Shown one piece after another: positions 6,850-7,444 of a DNA stretch of 7,444 bases. Within the stretch, counting starts at the first letter, position 1; every line of letters begins with the position of its first letter. The DNA comes from a bacterium HR32 (GTDB lineage: Bacteria; Sysuimicrobiota; Sysuimicrobiia; Sysuimicrobiales; Sysuimicrobiaceae), in NCBI GenBank assembly GCA_002898935.1, contig BEII01000075.1:1-7444 (forward strand). The letters are read 5' to 3'. Made by a program: the position numbers and the translations under genes. The notes below the pieces were generated by a model. That model saw nothing but the letters and a program-made list of their open reading frames with translations. It made no database searches and was not told where the DNA came from.

Positions 6850-6870
6850 GCCGCCCGGGGCCCCTGTCAA
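6842..6870 (-). promoter_or_regulatory. Sigma-70-type promoter of the metal operon
   Basis: Reading the - strand, a perfect -35 TTGACA (6870-6865) is followed by exactly 17 bases and then TAAAGT (6847-6842), four of six matches to TATAAT. The start of transcription would be near 6835, giving a leader of about 37 bases before the GTG at 6798. The spacer contains the palindrome GGGGCCCC (6857-6864). An ideal -35 at ideal spacing directly upstream of the first gene, in otherwise very GC-rich DNA, makes this a good prediction. Confidence 0.72.
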
Positions 6871-6938
6871 CCGTGGTGGGTTCCCCTGCCGGCCCCGTCG
6901 GGACCACAATACGGGTGACGGACCTCAGGGGGTGGCGT

Positions 6939-7352
6939 ATGGCGGACGTGGTGCGCAGGGTGGAGTACCAGTACGTCGTGGTGCCCGACCGGCCCGGCGA
7001 AGGCCTCCGGGTGCTTGAGGCGCTCCAGCGGGCGGGGGTGAACCTGCTGGCCTACCTCGGGTTCCCCGTGGAGGGCGGCCGAGCCCAGCTGGATCTGGTT
7101 CCGGAGAACCCGGAGGCGCTGCGGCGGCTGGCGGCCCAAGAGGGGTGGCAGCTCAGTGCGCCCAAGCGGGCGTTCCTCATCCAGGGGGACGACCGGGTGG
7201 GTGCGGCCGCAGACCACATCCGCAAGCTCAGCGAGGCAGGCCTGAACATCACCGCGGCGGCCGCCGCCACCGCGGGGGCTGGGCGCTACGGCATGGTCCT
7301 TTGGGTCAAGCCCGAGGACTACGGGCGGGCCGCACAGCTCCTCGGGGCCTAG
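6939..7352 (+). CDS. Small protein with two ACT domains, possible amino acid sensor or regulatory protein
   Basis: This 137-residue soluble protein consists almost entirely of two ACT-like units. Unit one covers about residues 7-71: VEYQYVVVPDRPGEGLRV, helix, then AGVNLLAY and a strand. Unit two covers about 78-137: FLIQGDDRVGAAADHI, helix, then AGLNITAAAA and a strand, with MVLWVKPED. The DRPG and AG(V/L)N loops are where ACT domains bind amino acids or other small ligands. No catalytic or DNA-binding domain is attached, so any effector function must come through partners or self-assembly. The ATG at 6939 has AGGGGGTGG just upstream. An in-frame TTG at 6813 would add 42 residues and run across the divergent promoter, so it was rejected. 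It is transcribed away from the metal operon. No link to metal uptake is visible, and the actual role is unknown. Confidence 0.82.
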   Translation: MADVVRRVEYQYVVVPDRPGEGLRVLEALQRAGVNLLAYLGFPVEGGRAQLDLVPENPEALRRLAAQEGWQLSAPKRAFLIQGDDRVGAAADHIRKLSEAGLNITAAAAATAGAGRYGMVLWVKPEDYGRAAQLLGA

Positions 7353-7374
7353 ACATTATGGCAGGGACCGGAGT

Positions 7375-7403
7375 CCCCGAAAATCGCAAGGCGATTTGTG
7401 GGG
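7375..7403 (+). terminator. Stem-loop downstream of the ACT gene, possible terminator or repeat element
   Basis: AAATCGC (7381-7387) pairs perfectly with GCGATTT (7391-7397) around an AAG loop. One A-G mismatch, a G-T pair and CCCC (7375-7378) with GGGG (7400-7403) extend it to a stem of about 12 pairs. A competing hairpin, GGGAC-CGGA-GTCCC, occupies 7364-7377. The stem begins 22 bases after the ACT stop codon, but no T-tract follows, so intrinsic termination is uncertain. Confidence 0.35.
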
Positions 7404-7444
7404 TGGTCTAGTGTCCTGAGTCGAGATTGCGATTAAGAAATCTG
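7404..7444. other. Less GC-rich tail of the window, no gene seen
   Basis: The final 41 bases have far more A and T than the rest. They contain CTAGTGTCCTGAGTC and then AGATT (7424-7428), which can pair with AATCT (7439-7443). GCGATT recurs at 7391 and 7429. Nothing coding is seen. It may be the start of a mobile element or of a new intergenic region that continues outside the window. Confidence 0.3.

Noticed and set aside
6881..6910. + strand promoter for the ACT gene (TTCCCC, 18 bases, CACAAT)
   Set aside because: The -35 matches only three of six positions and the -10 four of six, which is not better than chance in this stretch.
6813..6938. Upstream TTG start for the ACT protein, adding 42 residues
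   Set aside because: It would run over the promoter and candidate operator of the metal operon, has a Pro/Gly/Arg-rich sequence with no domain, and the ATG at 6939 has a better ribosome binding site.
1..7444. CRISPR array, tRNA, rRNA or complete insertion sequence
   Set aside because: No regularly spaced repeats, tRNA-like folds, rRNA motifs or transposase motifs were seen on either strand.

Overview
This is a compact, GC-rich (roughly 70% by eye) bacterial chromosomal segment with almost no non-coding space. It uses GTG starts freely (three of nine genes), has strong GGAGG-type ribosome binding sites, and its genes are chained by ATGA or GTGA overlaps. The diderm/monoderm question cannot be settled here. 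The style fits a high-GC bacterium of the kind found among Deinococcus-Thermus, Chloroflexota, Armatimonadota and similar, often thermophilic, lineages. No gene gives a firm taxonomic call.

Layout. Bases 70-2972 (+ strand) hold a complete polar amino acid ABC importer operon: periplasmic or extracytoplasmic binding protein, two HisM/GlnP-type permeases, and a GlnQ/HisP-type ATPase. After a 49-base convergent gap, the - strand carries a complete metal-ion importer operon. In transcription order it reads: a stand-alone DtxR/MntR-family repressor (6798-6157), a TroA-like lipoprotein that binds metal (6148-5258), an MntB/TroB-like ATPase (5261-4503), and a membrane permease fused in frame to a second complete DtxR/MntR-like repressor module (4506-3022). 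A 140-base divergent intergenic region follows. It contains a clear sigma-70-type promoter for the metal operon (TTGACA, 17 bases, TAAAGT), whose -10 and start region coincide with two near-repeats that could be the repressor's operator. Divergently on the + strand lies a 137-residue protein made of two ACT domains (6939-7352). The last 90 bases are less GC-rich, contain a long stem-loop and no recognisable gene.

How they work together. The metal operon looks self-regulating: a cytoplasmic metal-sensing repressor is its first gene, and its likely binding site overlaps its own promoter. The binding protein has a three-His plus one-Asp site (H60, H126, H192, D268), like TroA and chlamydial YtgA, pointing to Mn, Fe or Zn uptake, with Mn or Fe favoured because there is no His-rich loop. 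The most notable feature is the permease-repressor fusion. It has the architecture of chlamydial YtgCR, in which the repressor half is released by proteolysis, but here it coexists with a soluble repressor of the same family. The operon may therefore have two metal sensors, one soluble and one made as part of the transporter.
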